From the NCBI GenBank assembly GCA_031385005.1, contig JANNBB010000011.1, forward strand, positions 310,001 to 374,000: a stretch of DNA of 64,000 nucleotides. Direction: 5' to 3'. Each line of letters opens with the position of its first letter. Positions within the stretch are counted from its first letter, which is position 1. Of this stretch, positions 1-8,466 are shown piece after piece. This stretch comes from JADKIH01 sp031385005 (GTDB taxonomy: Bacteria > Bacteroidota > Bacteroidia > AKYH767-A > 2013-40CM-41-45). A model generated the notes under the pieces. The model saw only the letters and a list, made by a program, of their open reading frames with translations. It did not search any database and was not told where the DNA came from. Both the position numbers and the translations under genes were made by a program.

Positions 1-207
1 AAAATGAATTAATGAAAGTAAAAAAAGGATTCTCAAAAAACCTCTGACTGAAAACGCAAAATAGCAGTCGTGAAATTGATTATTTGACACAGTTTTGTAA
101 ATAGTTTTTTAAAGAGAATATCCAGGAATTATTTATGTAGCTAGTATTCAGTAATTTATACGATAACTTCTGCGAAAATTAACCTATTTTCCTCAACATT
201 GAATATG

Positions 208-215
208 TATTTTTG
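208..215 (+). promoter_or_regulatory. candidate Bacteroidota -7 box upstream of serS
   Basis: TATTTTTG fits the Bacteroidota -7 consensus TAnnTTTG and lies 18 nt before the serS ATG. No clear TTTG -33 box is seen at the usual distance, so this is only a candidate. Positions 1-207 are AT-rich and show no gene. Confidence 0.35.
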
Positions 216-233
216 TCTCCTTAAATTTAAAGT

Positions 234-1505
234 ATGATTCAACTAAGTGTTTTAAGAGAAAAAAGCGATTTCATTATAGAGCGCCTATCTGTCAAAAATT
301 TTGATGCTAAAAGCATTGTTGCAGATGTATTAAATATTGACGAAAATCGAAGAAAAACTCAGAATGAGCTGGATCAACTCTTAAACAAACAAAACATGTT
401 GGCCAAACAGATTGGCGAACTATATAAAACGGGAAAAAAGGATGAAGCCGATATGCTCAAAAATCAAAGTGGAGCATTGAAGGAAAGCTCTTCAAAAATC
501 CAGGAAGAACTTGAAATTCTCGAGCAGAAATTGAATGCCGAACTCGTAAAACTTCCCAATATTCCTTCTGCTACCGTCCCGAAAGGTAAAACACCCGAAC
601 AAAATGAAGTGGTAAGTCAGGAAGGCAGTATTCCCGAATTAGGTCCCGCAGCGATTCCGCATTGGGAATTAGCAGATAAATACGATATTATCGATTTCGA
701 ATTGGGAGTAAAATTAACAGGAGCCGGATTTCCGGTATATAAAGGAAAAGGAGCAAAACTGCAGCGAGCGCTGATTAATTTTTTCCTCGATAAGGCACAT
801 GAGGCAGGTTATAAAGAAATTCAACCACCGATATTGGTTAACAGAGATTCGGGTTATGGAACCGGTCAACTTCCCGATAAAGATTCTCAGATGTACCATG
901 TACAACTTGACGATTATTATCTTATTCCTACTGCTGAAGTTCCGGTTACCAATATTTACCGCGATGTAATTGTGAAGACGGAAGAGTTGCCAATAAAATT
1001 ATGTGCTTATACTCCTTGTTTCAGAAGAGAAGCGGGGAGTTATGGCAAGGATGTTCGCGGATTAAATCGCTTGCATCAATTCGATAAAGTGGAAATCGTT
1101 CACATCGAACATCCGGATAAATCGTATGAGACGCTTGAAAAAATGGTTGCCTATGTATCTTCTTTATTAAGATCCTTGCAACTTCCTTTTCGTGTCCTTC
1201 GCCTCTGTGGCGGCGACATGAGTTTTGCCAGTGCACTTACCTATGATTTCGAAGTATTTTCAGCTGCTCAGAAAAAATGGCTGGAAGTTAGTTCCGTATC
1301 TAATTTCGAATCGTTTCAATCAAACCGTATGAAACTCCGTTTCAGAAGCGGAAGTGATAAACCTCAGTTGGCACATACATTAAACGGCAGCGCGCTTGCA
1401 CTTCCTCGAATCGTCGCTGCTTTATTGGAAAATAATCAGACCGAGAATGGCGTTGTTATACCCGATGCCATCCGATCTTATACCGGTTTCGATAGAATTT
1501 CGTAA
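234..1505 (+). CDS. serS: seryl-tRNA synthetase
   Basis: Cytoplasmic class II aminoacyl-tRNA synthetase that charges tRNA-Ser with serine. The 423-residue length is normal for the family. Residues 1-110 form the charged, helical N-terminal arm (long coiled coil rich in K/E/Q) that contacts the tRNA. The class II catalytic core follows. Motif 2 is near residue 263 (FRREAGSYGKDVRGLNRLHQ) and motif 3 near residue 383 (LNGSALALPRIVAALLENNQ), both with the conserved arginines. The ATG at 234 is the natural start because the N-terminal helix begins immediately, and a TAnnTTTG box precedes it. It heads a plus-strand run with a TPR protein, DUF4286, DUF1571 and rsmA. Identification is secure. Confidence 0.97.
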   Translation: MIQLSVLREKSDFIIERLSVKNFDAKSIVADVLNIDENRRKTQNELDQLLNKQNMLAKQIGELYKTGKKDEADMLKNQSGALKESSSKIQEELEILEQKLNAELVKLPNIPSATVPKGKTPEQNEVVSQEGSIPELGPAAIPHWELADKYDIIDFELGVKLTGAGFPVYKGKGAKLQRALINFFLDKAHEAGYKEIQPPILVNRDSGYGTGQLPDKDSQMYHVQLDDYYLIPTAEVPVTNIYRDVIVKTEELPIKLCAYTPCFRREAGSYGKDVRGLNRLHQFDKVEIVHIEHPDKSYETLEKMVAYVSSLLRSLQLPFRVLRLCGGDMSFASALTYDFEVFSAAQKKWLEVSSVSNFESFQSNRMKLRFRSGSDKPQLAHTLNGSALALPRIVAALLENNQTENGVVIPDAIRSYTGFDRIS

Positions 1506-1590
1506 ATTGTAAGTGAAAATAAAATTTCAATAAGGATCAATTAAGCATACTCGCTAATGGTACTTTTCTTAAAAATTTAAAAACCGTAAT

Positions 1591-3402
1591 TTGAAAAAAC
1601 TGTTTGTAGTATTTTTTTTATTTTTTTCATTCAACATCTTCGCTCAAACTCCGGGCGACAGACAATTAGCTGATCAGTATCTCAACAATTCGGAATATGC
1701 GAAAGCAGCCGAATTGTACGACCGGTTAATGAGTTCTGATCCTTATGGAACTTATCCGCAATACCTGAGATGTTTGTTGGCCATGAAGAATTATGATGAT
1801 GCTGAAAAACTGGCAAAAAAAGTAATTAAAAAAATGCCTGATTATCCCGCTTATGTTGTCGATCTCGGTTTTGTCTATCATTCGAAAGGCGAAGAAGATA
1901 AAGCCAAACAGCAGTATGAAAAAGCTATCAAGTTAATGAAGCCCGATCAAGGGGTAATCATTACAGTGGCCAACTCTTTTCTGTTAAGGCAGGAGCTTGA
2001 TTATGCTCTTCAGGTATATCTCGAAGGAAAAAAATTGCTGCGCGGTACTTACTCTTTCAGTTTTGAAACGGCAGATGTTTACTTTCAAAAAGGAGAGTTT
2101 GCAAAAATGACGGATGAATATTTGGATGCCGTTGTAGAAAACCCCATGCTTCAACAAAATATCATGAACATTCTTCAATCGCGTGTCGGTTACGATCCTG
2201 ATAATACACGCAATGATATTTTACGTACATCTTTACTCCGTAGAATTCAGCGAAACCCCGATCAGATTGAATATTCGGAAATGTTGATCTGGTTGTTCAT
2301 TCAACAAAAAGATTTTGAATCGGCTTTTATCCAAGCCAAAGCAATTGATAAACGTCACAATGAAGATGGTGGTCGTGTTTTTAATATTGCTACAATGGCC
2401 GAATCAAATTTAAATTATGATGCCGCTGTTAAATGCTATCAGTTTGTCGTCGACAAGGGTTCGTTAAACGGTAATTATGTAGCAGCCCGAATCGGACTTC
2501 TCAACACTTTAAATAAAAAAGTTACCGAAAGTAACACATATACAGCAGACGATCTGAATAAACTGAACAAAGATTATAAATCGACGTTGGTTGAACTTGG
2601 AAAAAATCCGCGCACCGCTACATTAATTCGTGGACTCGCTCACCTGAATGCTTTTTATTTAGATCAGATTGATACTGCAATCGCGGAGCTGGAAGAAACA
2701 ATCGATATGCCGGGTATAAGCAAGGTTAATCAGGCAGAGTGTAAATTGGAATTGGCAGATATTTATTTATTTACCGGAAATGTATGGGACTCCGATTTGC
2801 TTTATAAGCAAGTTGATAAGGATTTTAAAAATGATCCACTCGGACAAGAAGCAAAATTTCGTGCAGCACGTCTTGATTATTTTCGAGGTGATTTTATGTG
2901 GGCCCAGGCGCAACTTGATGTATTAAAATCAGCTACGTCTCAGCTAATCGCCAATGATGCTTTATCGCTTTCTTTATTAATCAGCGACAATATGGGTCTC
3001 GATTCTACCATGGATGCTCTCATGTTGTATTCCCGTGCCGATTTGCTCACATATAGAAACAGAAACGATGAAGCCATGAATGTATTGGATTCATTACTTA
3101 TACAATTTCCCGGTCATTCACTTGTCGATGATGCTTGGTTTAAGCAAGCTCAAATCATGGATAAAAAAAGAAACTGGACTGACGAAGATTCCTTATATGC
3201 TAAAATTATTTCCAATGATAGTGCAAGCGTAATTGCCGACGATGCCTTGTACAACAGAGCGCTTCTGCAGGAAGATAAAATAAAAAATAAAGCGAAGGCG
3301 ATGGAGCTTTACCAGCAATTACTTACAAATTATCCGGGAAGCTTATTCGCCGTCGAAGCAAGAAAACGGTATCGTGCATTACGAGGTGATATCATTAATT
3401 GA
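1591..3402 (+). CDS. exported tetratricopeptide-repeat protein
   Basis: 603-residue protein with a clean signal peptide (hydrophobic residues 4-18, cleavage expected after FAQ), then TPR-type helical repeats along its whole length. Units such as AKAAELYDRLMSSDP, DDAEKLAKKVIKKMPDYP, DKAKQQYEKAIKLMKP and, at the C-terminus, KAMELYQQLLTNYPGS are clear. The start is TTG at 1591; no ATG gives the signal peptide, so TTG is preferred. It probably acts in the periplasm as a protein-protein scaffold. The exact role is unknown, although the position between serS and the DUF4286/rsmA genes is typical of Bacteroidota. No enzyme motif is visible. Confidence 0.85.
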   Translation: MKKLFVVFFLFFSFNIFAQTPGDRQLADQYLNNSEYAKAAELYDRLMSSDPYGTYPQYLRCLLAMKNYDDAEKLAKKVIKKMPDYPAYVVDLGFVYHSKGEEDKAKQQYEKAIKLMKPDQGVIITVANSFLLRQELDYALQVYLEGKKLLRGTYSFSFETADVYFQKGEFAKMTDEYLDAVVENPMLQQNIMNILQSRVGYDPDNTRNDILRTSLLRRIQRNPDQIEYSEMLIWLFIQQKDFESAFIQAKAIDKRHNEDGGRVFNIATMAESNLNYDAAVKCYQFVVDKGSLNGNYVAARIGLLNTLNKKVTESNTYTADDLNKLNKDYKSTLVELGKNPRTATLIRGLAHLNAFYLDQIDTAIAELEETIDMPGISKVNQAECKLELADIYLFTGNVWDSDLLYKQVDKDFKNDPLGQEAKFRAARLDYFRGDFMWAQAQLDVLKSATSQLIANDALSLSLLISDNMGLDSTMDALMLYSRADLLTYRNRNDEAMNVLDSLLIQFPGHSLVDDAWFKQAQIMDKKRNWTDEDSLYAKIISNDSASVIADDALYNRALLQEDKIKNKAKAMELYQQLLTNYPGSLFAVEARKRYRALRGDIIN

Positions 3403-3462
3403 AGTCTGCATTTTAACTACATTTTCCTAAAAGAAATTTATTTTATCATTCACCAATAATAT

Positions 3463-3470
3463 TATTTTTG
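3463..3470 (+). promoter_or_regulatory. candidate -7 box upstream of the DUF4286 gene
   Basis: TATTTTTG matches TAnnTTTG and lies 23 nt before the ATG at 3494. The upstream -33 region is weak. Confidence 0.35.
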
Positions 3471-3493
3471 CATTCACAATTGACTTTAACTAT

Positions 3494-3799
3494 ATGATTA
3501 TTTACAACGTAACCATAAATATTGAATTGTCAGTAAAAGACGAATGGCTTCGCTGGATGAAGCAAGAACATATTCCTGATGTGATGAAAACGGGCATGTT
3601 TAAAAGCTATATACTGTTACATTTAATCGGCGATGAAGATTCCGGTGGTGTAACTTACTGCGTCCAGTATTTATGTGAAAGCATGGAGAAATATCAGCAA
3701 TATCAGGACATTTATGCTCCCGCTTTGAGAGGTGAATTGAATGTAAAATTCAAAGATAAATTTGTCGCTTTTCGAACACTCCTCGAAACAGTTGAATGA
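3494..3799 (+). CDS. DUF4286 family protein
   Basis: 101-residue soluble protein with no signal peptide. It matches the small DUF4286 family of Bacteroidota: the N-terminal strand MIIYNVTINIE, the WLRWMKQEHIPDVMKTGMF segment and the Y...YAPALR...KF pattern are characteristic. The predicted fold is a ferredoxin-like alpha/beta dimer, from family knowledge. Function is not established. Its stop overlaps the start of the next gene by 4 nt (ATGA), so the two are probably translationally coupled. A candidate TAnnTTTG box lies just upstream, so transcription may begin here. Confidence 0.9.
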   Translation: MIIYNVTINIELSVKDEWLRWMKQEHIPDVMKTGMFKSYILLHLIGDEDSGGVTYCVQYLCESMEKYQQYQDIYAPALRGELNVKFKDKFVAFRTLLETVE

Positions 3800-4641
3800 G
3801 AAAAATAACGGTCGCTTTTTTGTTTTTTTATTCCTTCCCTGCTCTTGGTCAGGATTTAGCAGTCAAACGTGTTTTTGAAAAAATGTTATCCGCCGCTTCT
3901 TCAGTTCAGACTGCCAAATTTATTTTATTTACTGAAGAGCGTTTATTGAATGGCAAATATACCCTTGCTGAAAGAATTGTAAAGATTCAATCCAAGCCCC
4001 TGAACATTTATTTTTTTGCCGTAAAGCCAGATCCCGGAATGGAAGTTTTAAGAAAGGAAGGATGGAATGAAAATAAAATGATGATTAGTCCGGGTGGATT
4101 CCCTTACTTAACTTTCTCCCTCAAAACCAATGGCGCATTAGCGCGAAAAGATTCTCATCATCCCATTGAGCATATTGGATTTGATTACCTAGTTGGTTTA
4201 ATGAAATTCTATCAGGATAAATTTAAAAATCATTTTTACGATTATGCATCAATTACAGATACAACTTTATTTGATAACAGATCATGTATTGTACTTACAT
4301 TTGATTTTAAAGATTACAAAGAAGTGAGTTACACCATGAAACCCGGTGAAAACATAACCAGCGTTTCCGAACGTCTGCATATCAACGACTATTCTCTCTT
4401 AATTTTGAATCCTTTTCTGGATGGATTTGAAGAAGTACGACAAAGCCAAACCATAAAAGTGCCAAACTTTTATAACAGAAAATTTACCTTTTACATAGAC
4501 AAGAATAATTGGCTTCCAATCAAACAATTGATTTATGATGAAAACGGTTTATATGAAAATTATGAGATGAAAAGTTTTCTCTTAAATCCTGTTTTTGAAA
4601 AAAATGAATTCGACGAAAAGAATCCGGCATATTCTTTTTAA
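3796..4641 (+). CDS. DUF1571 family exported protein
   Basis: 281-residue protein with an N-terminal signal peptide (hydrophobic residues 5-17, likely cleavage after ALGQ). The central block contains the DUF1571 signature: PLNIYFFAVKPDPGMEVLR, an asparagine-rich NENKMMISPGGFP and HPIEHIGF. The C-terminal part repeats a beta-rich pattern (FYIDKNNWLPIKQLIYDENG) seen in LolA-like outer-membrane lipoprotein-sorting folds. A periplasmic role in binding lipid or lipoprotein is therefore plausible but inferred. It starts inside the stop codon of the DUF4286 gene (ATGA) and is followed 89 nt later by rsmA. Confidence 0.85.
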   Translation: MRKITVAFLFFYSFPALGQDLAVKRVFEKMLSAASSVQTAKFILFTEERLLNGKYTLAERIVKIQSKPLNIYFFAVKPDPGMEVLRKEGWNENKMMISPGGFPYLTFSLKTNGALARKDSHHPIEHIGFDYLVGLMKFYQDKFKNHFYDYASITDTTLFDNRSCIVLTFDFKDYKEVSYTMKPGENITSVSERLHINDYSLLILNPFLDGFEEVRQSQTIKVPNFYNRKFTFYIDKNNWLPIKQLIYDENGLYENYEMKSFLLNPVFEKNEFDEKNPAYSF

Positions 4642-4730
4642 TGAAATACAAGTAACAGTTTACAATATGTGATTTGTTAACTAACAATGAAAATTAGCAA
4701 GTAGTTATTAAGTTTTAATTAAAAATTGTT

Positions 4731-5513
4731 TTGAAAAAAGTAAATCCAAAAAAGAGTCTCGGTCAGCATTTTCTAAAAGATCCCCTGTTAGCTAAGCAAA
4801 TCGTGGATTCTCTCACGCTACCTTTAAACTGCAAGCAGGTGCTTGAAGTAGGGCCGGGCATGGGTGTATTGACAGATTTCCTTTTTCAGACGAAAGCTTA
4901 TAAAACCAAAATCATCGACATCGACAAGGAGTCGATCCGATATCTGGAGGAGAAATATCCGGAGCATAAGCCAAGCATTTACTATGGTGATTTTCTTCAA
5001 TTGAATCCGGAAGAATTATTTAAAGGCGAGTTTTGTGTAATCGGAAATTTTCCTTACAATATTTCTACTCAGATATTATTTAAAGTGCTTGATTTCAGGA
5101 ACAGTATTCCGGAAGTTGTCGGGATGTTTCAGAAAGAAGTGGCAGAGCGAATAGCCGGAACACCGGGAGGACGAGAATATGGAATTCTGAGTGTGTTCAT
5201 GCAAACGTGGTATGATGTGAAGCTGATCATGCAATTGAATGAAGACGATTTTCATCCACCACCAAAAGTAAAATCGGCTGTGTTGCATTTTATCAGAAAA
5301 GAAAATTTTAAATTAGCATGTGACGAAGTTGCTTTTCGCAGAGTTGTAAAAGCTGCTTTCAGCCAACGCCGAAAAACTTTACGAAATGCATTGTCAGCTT
5401 TGGTTTCGAAAGAAACAGCAGAAAAGCTTCCCTTTCATACCTTGCGTGCGGAAACATTAAGTTGGGAGAAGTTTGTTGAATTGACACTTGCCGTAGAAAA
5501 ATTGAAAAGTTGA
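4731..5513 (+). CDS. rsmA: 16S rRNA (adenine1518/1519-N6)-dimethyltransferase
   Basis: KsgA/RsmA dimethylates two adjacent adenines in the 3' hairpin of 16S rRNA using S-adenosylmethionine. The 260-residue length is typical. The N-terminal KKSLGQHFL, SAM motif I LEVGPGMGVLTDFL (residues 38-51) and the catalytic NFPYN (about 105-109) are all intact. So are the C-terminal PPPKVKSAV and FSQRRKTLRNAL segments. The start is TTG at 4731; it gives the expected MKKVNPKKSLGQHF start and no ATG lies nearby. Its TGA stop is followed 2 nt later by the ATG of the dehydrogenase gene, suggesting one operon. Confidence 0.97.
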   Translation: MKKVNPKKSLGQHFLKDPLLAKQIVDSLTLPLNCKQVLEVGPGMGVLTDFLFQTKAYKTKIIDIDKESIRYLEEKYPEHKPSIYYGDFLQLNPEELFKGEFCVIGNFPYNISTQILFKVLDFRNSIPEVVGMFQKEVAERIAGTPGGREYGILSVFMQTWYDVKLIMQLNEDDFHPPPKVKSAVLHFIRKENFKLACDEVAFRRVVKAAFSQRRKTLRNALSALVSKETAEKLPFHTLRAETLSWEKFVELTLAVEKLKS

Positions 5514-5515
5514 AC

Positions 5516-6460
5516 ATGAAAATATTATTTATCGATACCGCTCATCAATTTCTGATTGATTCTCTCCGTCGGGATGGACATGAATGTGTAGAAGGATATG
5601 ATTTTCCAACGGATAAAATTGAAAGTACTATTTCCGAATATCAAGGTGTTGTGATTCGCAGTAGAATCAAATTAGACGCACGGTTTTTGGAAAAGGCGAA
5701 GAACCTTATTTTTATTGCAAGGGCAGGCGCGGGAATGGAGAGCATCGACGTAGATTATGCCCAAAGCAGAAATATTCATTGCCTGAATTCTCCTGAGGGA
5801 AACCGAGATGCTGTTGGCGAACATGCACTGGGAATGTTGTTGGCACTCATGAATAACCTCAATAGAGCGGACAGGCAAATTCGTGCAGGAGAGTGGAAAC
5901 GCGAAGAAAATCGCGGACATGAAATCGATGGAAAGACAGTAGGCATTATCGGTTACGGAAACATGGGAAGTTCCTTTGCAGCCAAATTGCGTGGACTTGG
6001 TTGTAAAGTACTGGCATTCGATAAGTATAAAAAAGGATTTGGCAGTGAATGGGTGACAGAATCCGACCTGGAAGAATTACAAAAGTCAGCGGATATTGTT
6101 AGTCTGCATGTCCCGCTCTCCACTGAAACAACTTATCTTGTGGACGATGAATTCATACAGAAATTTCAGAAAAATATATATATCATCAATACAGCCAGAG
6201 GGAAATGTCTGCATACGGAGGATCTGGTAAAAAACCTGAAATCGGGAAAAGTATTAGGTGCATGTCTGGATGTTAACGAATACGAAGATTCATCCTTCGA
6301 AAAATTTTCTCCGGGAGGACTTTCCGGAAATCCGAGCTGGCAATTTCTTGTTCAAAGCGATAAGGTAATGCTTTCACCGCATATCGGTGGGTGGACGTTT
6401 GAATCGTATGAAAAGATTTCCGTTGTGTTGTATGAGAAGATTTGTGGGTTGAAGAAGTAA
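5516..6460 (+). CDS. D-isomer-type 2-hydroxyacid dehydrogenase
   Basis: NAD-dependent dehydrogenase of the SerA/D-2-hydroxyacid family, 314 residues. The Rossmann glycine motif GYGNMG is near residue 145. The catalytic trio is present: Arg in NTARGK (about 227), Glu in LDVNEYED (about 256) and His in SPHIGGW (about 288). There is no C-terminal ACT domain, unlike the true SerA at 10656-11888, so this is probably not the main phosphoglycerate dehydrogenase. The substrate cannot be read from sequence. I use the ATG at 5516; a TTG at 5510 would overlap the rsmA stop. The gene borders the decayed island that begins at about 6.46 kb. Confidence 0.9.
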   Translation: MKILFIDTAHQFLIDSLRRDGHECVEGYDFPTDKIESTISEYQGVVIRSRIKLDARFLEKAKNLIFIARAGAGMESIDVDYAQSRNIHCLNSPEGNRDAVGEHALGMLLALMNNLNRADRQIRAGEWKREENRGHEIDGKTVGIIGYGNMGSSFAAKLRGLGCKVLAFDKYKKGFGSEWVTESDLEELQKSADIVSLHVPLSTETTYLVDDEFIQKFQKNIYIINTARGKCLHTEDLVKNLKSGKVLGACLDVNEYEDSSFEKFSPGGLSGNPSWQFLVQSDKVMLSPHIGGWTFESYEKISVVLYEKICGLKK

Positions 6461-6630
6461 CCGGAAAGGGTATTTTCGGATAAGTAAATTTGGGATTCAA
6501 AACATAAAATTCAAAAATTTCTTTTTTCGCTTCATCGTAATTGATTTCGTAAGTAATATTTTCATTCAGCTTATCAGAGTTCAAGCTGCTGCTATCGTAT
6601 TGGTTTAACAGTATAAAACTCTGTGAATAA

Positions 6631-6783
6631 TTATTTATTATGTAAACTGATATTTTGTTTTGTCTGCATGAAAAGTGAAGCCATCTGCTGCTGTGAAAAC
6701 CAAATAGTGTCTCCCTCAAACCTTACTTCCAAATGGGTTTGGTTGTCCTTCGTCCTGTATATCTCTAACAGATTATTTTTCAT
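6631..6783 (-). pseudogene. N-terminal remnant of a RhuM-family protein
   Basis: A 50-codon reading frame encodes a recognisable start of a RhuM-type (virulence-protein/phage-regulator-like) protein. It has EIYRTKDNQTHLEVRFEGDT, then IWFSQQQMASLF and TKQNISLH, the conserved WLTQ-QMAELF-TKQNISLH block of the family. It ends in TAA at 6631-6633, exactly where full-length members continue for about 200 more residues. The DNA below (6461-6630) does not continue the family in any frame I read. This is a truncated remnant, not a working gene. It starts 11 nt after the stop of a Type ISP restriction-enzyme tail. Confidence 0.7.
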
Positions 6784-6794
6784 TCGGTCCGTTG

Positions 6795-7001
6795 TTATTT
6801 ACTAAAATCAATTATCGGCAACCCCTCCACAATCTCCACTGTTTTCACACTAACATTAATAATATTCAATAGCAAATCCATAGTATAAGCCGGCTTACCT
6901 GCTTCCTTCTCCCAGTCATTCGGATCATTCGTAATGCCACTTTCTTTATACGTAGTTACCTGTTAGCGTTCCATGATCCTTTCGATCGCACTTTTACCAG
7001 A
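6795..7001 (-). pseudogene. decayed C-terminal tail of a Type ISP restriction-modification/helicase protein (copy 1)
   Basis: Minus-strand reading gives GKSAIERIMER, a TAA stop at 6963-6965, QVTTYKESGITNDPNDWEKE and a final VKTVEIVEGLP block. This aligns almost residue for residue with the last ~65 residues of the second copy at 7813-8463, where Tyr stands in place of the stop. Upstream of 7001 homology fades within a few codons, with another in-frame TGA. The two copies differ at many positions (for example EKEAGKPAYTMD against AKEVGKPSYILD), so they are diverged relatives and not a recent duplication. Non-functional. Confidence 0.75.
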
Positions 7002-7161
7002 TCATATTACAGATAACCTTTTTTCTTTATCGAAAAGATTTTTTCATTTTAATTTAGTAACGCAGTAGCATGATGCCAAAAGCCCCTCTTCAGAAATAGA
7101 AATTGATTCGAAGAACTGCATTAAAATCCGGCTAAACGGTAATTCTGAAATTAATATTAAT

Positions 7162-7698
7162 TTATTCTTTTTGTTCATTCGCTTCTTTCATAAAACCAAT
7201 TTTCTTTCTTGGAGGATTTGGTGGCAGCATTAGTTGACGAATAGCCTCAAAGATTCTATTAATTGCCTCATCATTTTTATCTAATCGACTTTCTAATTTT
7301 TTAAGTTGTATCGCAAGTTCCTTATTTGTTTCTAAGTATTTTCTCATCTGCACAAAAGCACGCATAATTGCAATGTTCACTTCTCTTGCCTGCTTGCTTT
7401 TTAAAATTCCGGATAACATTGCAACACCTTGTTCAGTAAAAGCCATGGGTGCATACCTTGTTCCGCCTCAACTTGAGGTCGCAAATTGCGACCTCAAGTT
7501 TTCAAATTCCACAACTGTCAGCACAAACATAAAATCATCCGGAAAATTTACGATGTTTCTTCTCACTGCTTCTTTAAAGTGTTTTGTTTCTACATTATAA
7601 AGTTGAGCCAAGTTAAAATCGAGAATTACTTTTTCACCACGGATAAAATAGATCTGCTGCGCAATATTTTCTTCCTTTAAAAATTTCCTTTTTGACAT
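7162..7698 (-). pseudogene. ORF6N-domain protein, interrupted by a single TGA
   Basis: Two open stretches in one frame make a full-length ORF6N-domain protein of about 178 codons. ORF6N is a phage-type DNA-binding domain related to KilA-N/Bro-N. The first half (ATG at 7698) has YFIRGEKVILDFNLAQLYNV, then FKEAVRRN, FPDDFMFVLT and LRSQFATSS. The second half has GGTRYAPMAFTEQGVAMLSG, then REVNIAIMRAFVQMRKYL and a coiled-coil tail. They are separated only by TGA at 7468-7470, where the family normally has Trp (SSWGGTRY). Nothing else is broken, so the lesion is one G-to-A change or is read through. It lies 115 nt after the second Type ISP tail, on the same strand. Confidence 0.8.
7470..7500. repeat. 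perfect palindrome inside the ORF6N pseudogene
   Basis: Two perfect 15-nt arms (7470-7484 and 7486-7500; left arm AACTTGAGGTCGCAA) flank a single central A. The palindrome encodes the conserved NLRSQFATSS segment of the ORF6N protein and ends at the premature TGA codon. It could be an operator-like site, a hairpin in the mRNA, or a consequence of codon choice over a conserved motif. Confidence 0.85.
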
Positions 7699-7812
7699 AT
7701 AAAATACAATTAATATCTGCAAGTTCGGTATAATGTATCAATTTATATATCTACATAATATGGATAATAAATTAGAATTACCAAATCAGCTAAATCAATA
7801 TACAGACGTTTT

Positions 7813-8463
7813 TTACTCAAACTTCACCTTCGGCAACCCCTCAACAATCTCCACCGTCTTAACACTTACATTAATAATACTCAGCAGCAAATCCAAAATA
7901 TAGCTCGGCTTACCAACTTCCTTAGCCCAATCATTAGGATCATTGGTAATGCCACTCTCTTTATGCGTAGTAACCTGATAACGTTCCATGATCCATTCGA
8001 TAGCACTTTTTCCATTTACAACATACTCATACGCCTTCGCCGGAATGTTCTCGATGGTAATCTTGCTGTTATAAAAAATAGTATCCTTCTGATCTTTCTT
8101 CGGGAAACGCATTTTCTCTACCGTGTAGAATCCCTTATCCGTGGCTGAGCCCGTCGAAGCCACTTTTACTCCTTTATATGGAGGGACAGTTTCGTAATTA
8201 ATATGTAACCCTGCCAATTCTCTACCTGCTTTGCTGAACTTCCAGAAATCTTTTACATCTTCTATTAATGGTAAGCGTGGTAGCATTTTCTTTAAGTCGT
8301 TTGCAAACATTTCTCTGTATTCTTGGCTATCTAAAAAGCCGTAGACGGAATAAGAAATATCTTCTTTGGTTACGTTTTTACCAAACTTAACTTTGGCCTG
8401 ACCTAAAATAAAATTAGATTTGGCGTCGTTTCGGATGTACCTTCTTTTGTTTACAATTAAGTT
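7813..8463 (-). pseudogene. C-terminal remnant of a Type ISP restriction-modification/helicase protein (copy 2)
   Basis: A 216-codon stretch matches the C-terminal part of large Type ISP (LlaBIII/LlaGI-like) restriction-modification enzymes, often annotated as predicted helicases. Family blocks seen are KSNFILGQAKVKFG, NVTKEDISYSVYGFLDSQEY, FANDLKKMLPRLPLIEDVKD, FWKFSKAGRELAGLHINYE, KMRFPKKDQKD and SAIEWIMERYQVTTHKESGI. Homology runs upstream of the first in-frame Met (8310) to an in-frame TGA at 8464-8466. Beyond it the ATPase, methyltransferase and nuclease parts, normally over 1000 residues, are absent. A protein starting at 8310 would be only a fragment, so I call it a pseudogene. Confidence 0.8.
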
Positions 8464-8466
8464 TCA

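Noticed and set aside
6273..6719. 148-codon minus-strand ORF
   Set aside because: It is antisense to the dehydrogenase gene in its second half, and the RhuM homology lies in another frame. The middle stretch (INYDEAKKEIFEFY) looks somewhat coding but I could not assign it.
7468..7470. TGA read as Trp (alternative genetic code), which would repair the ORF6N gene
   Set aside because: TGA ends rsmA, mfd, serA-region and other normal genes at the expected places, so the standard code applies and the in-frame TGA codons mark decay.
7760..7903. Plus-strand 47-codon ORF starting MDNKLELPNQLNQYTDVFY
   Set aside because: It soon runs antisense through the Type ISP tail and matches no family I know.
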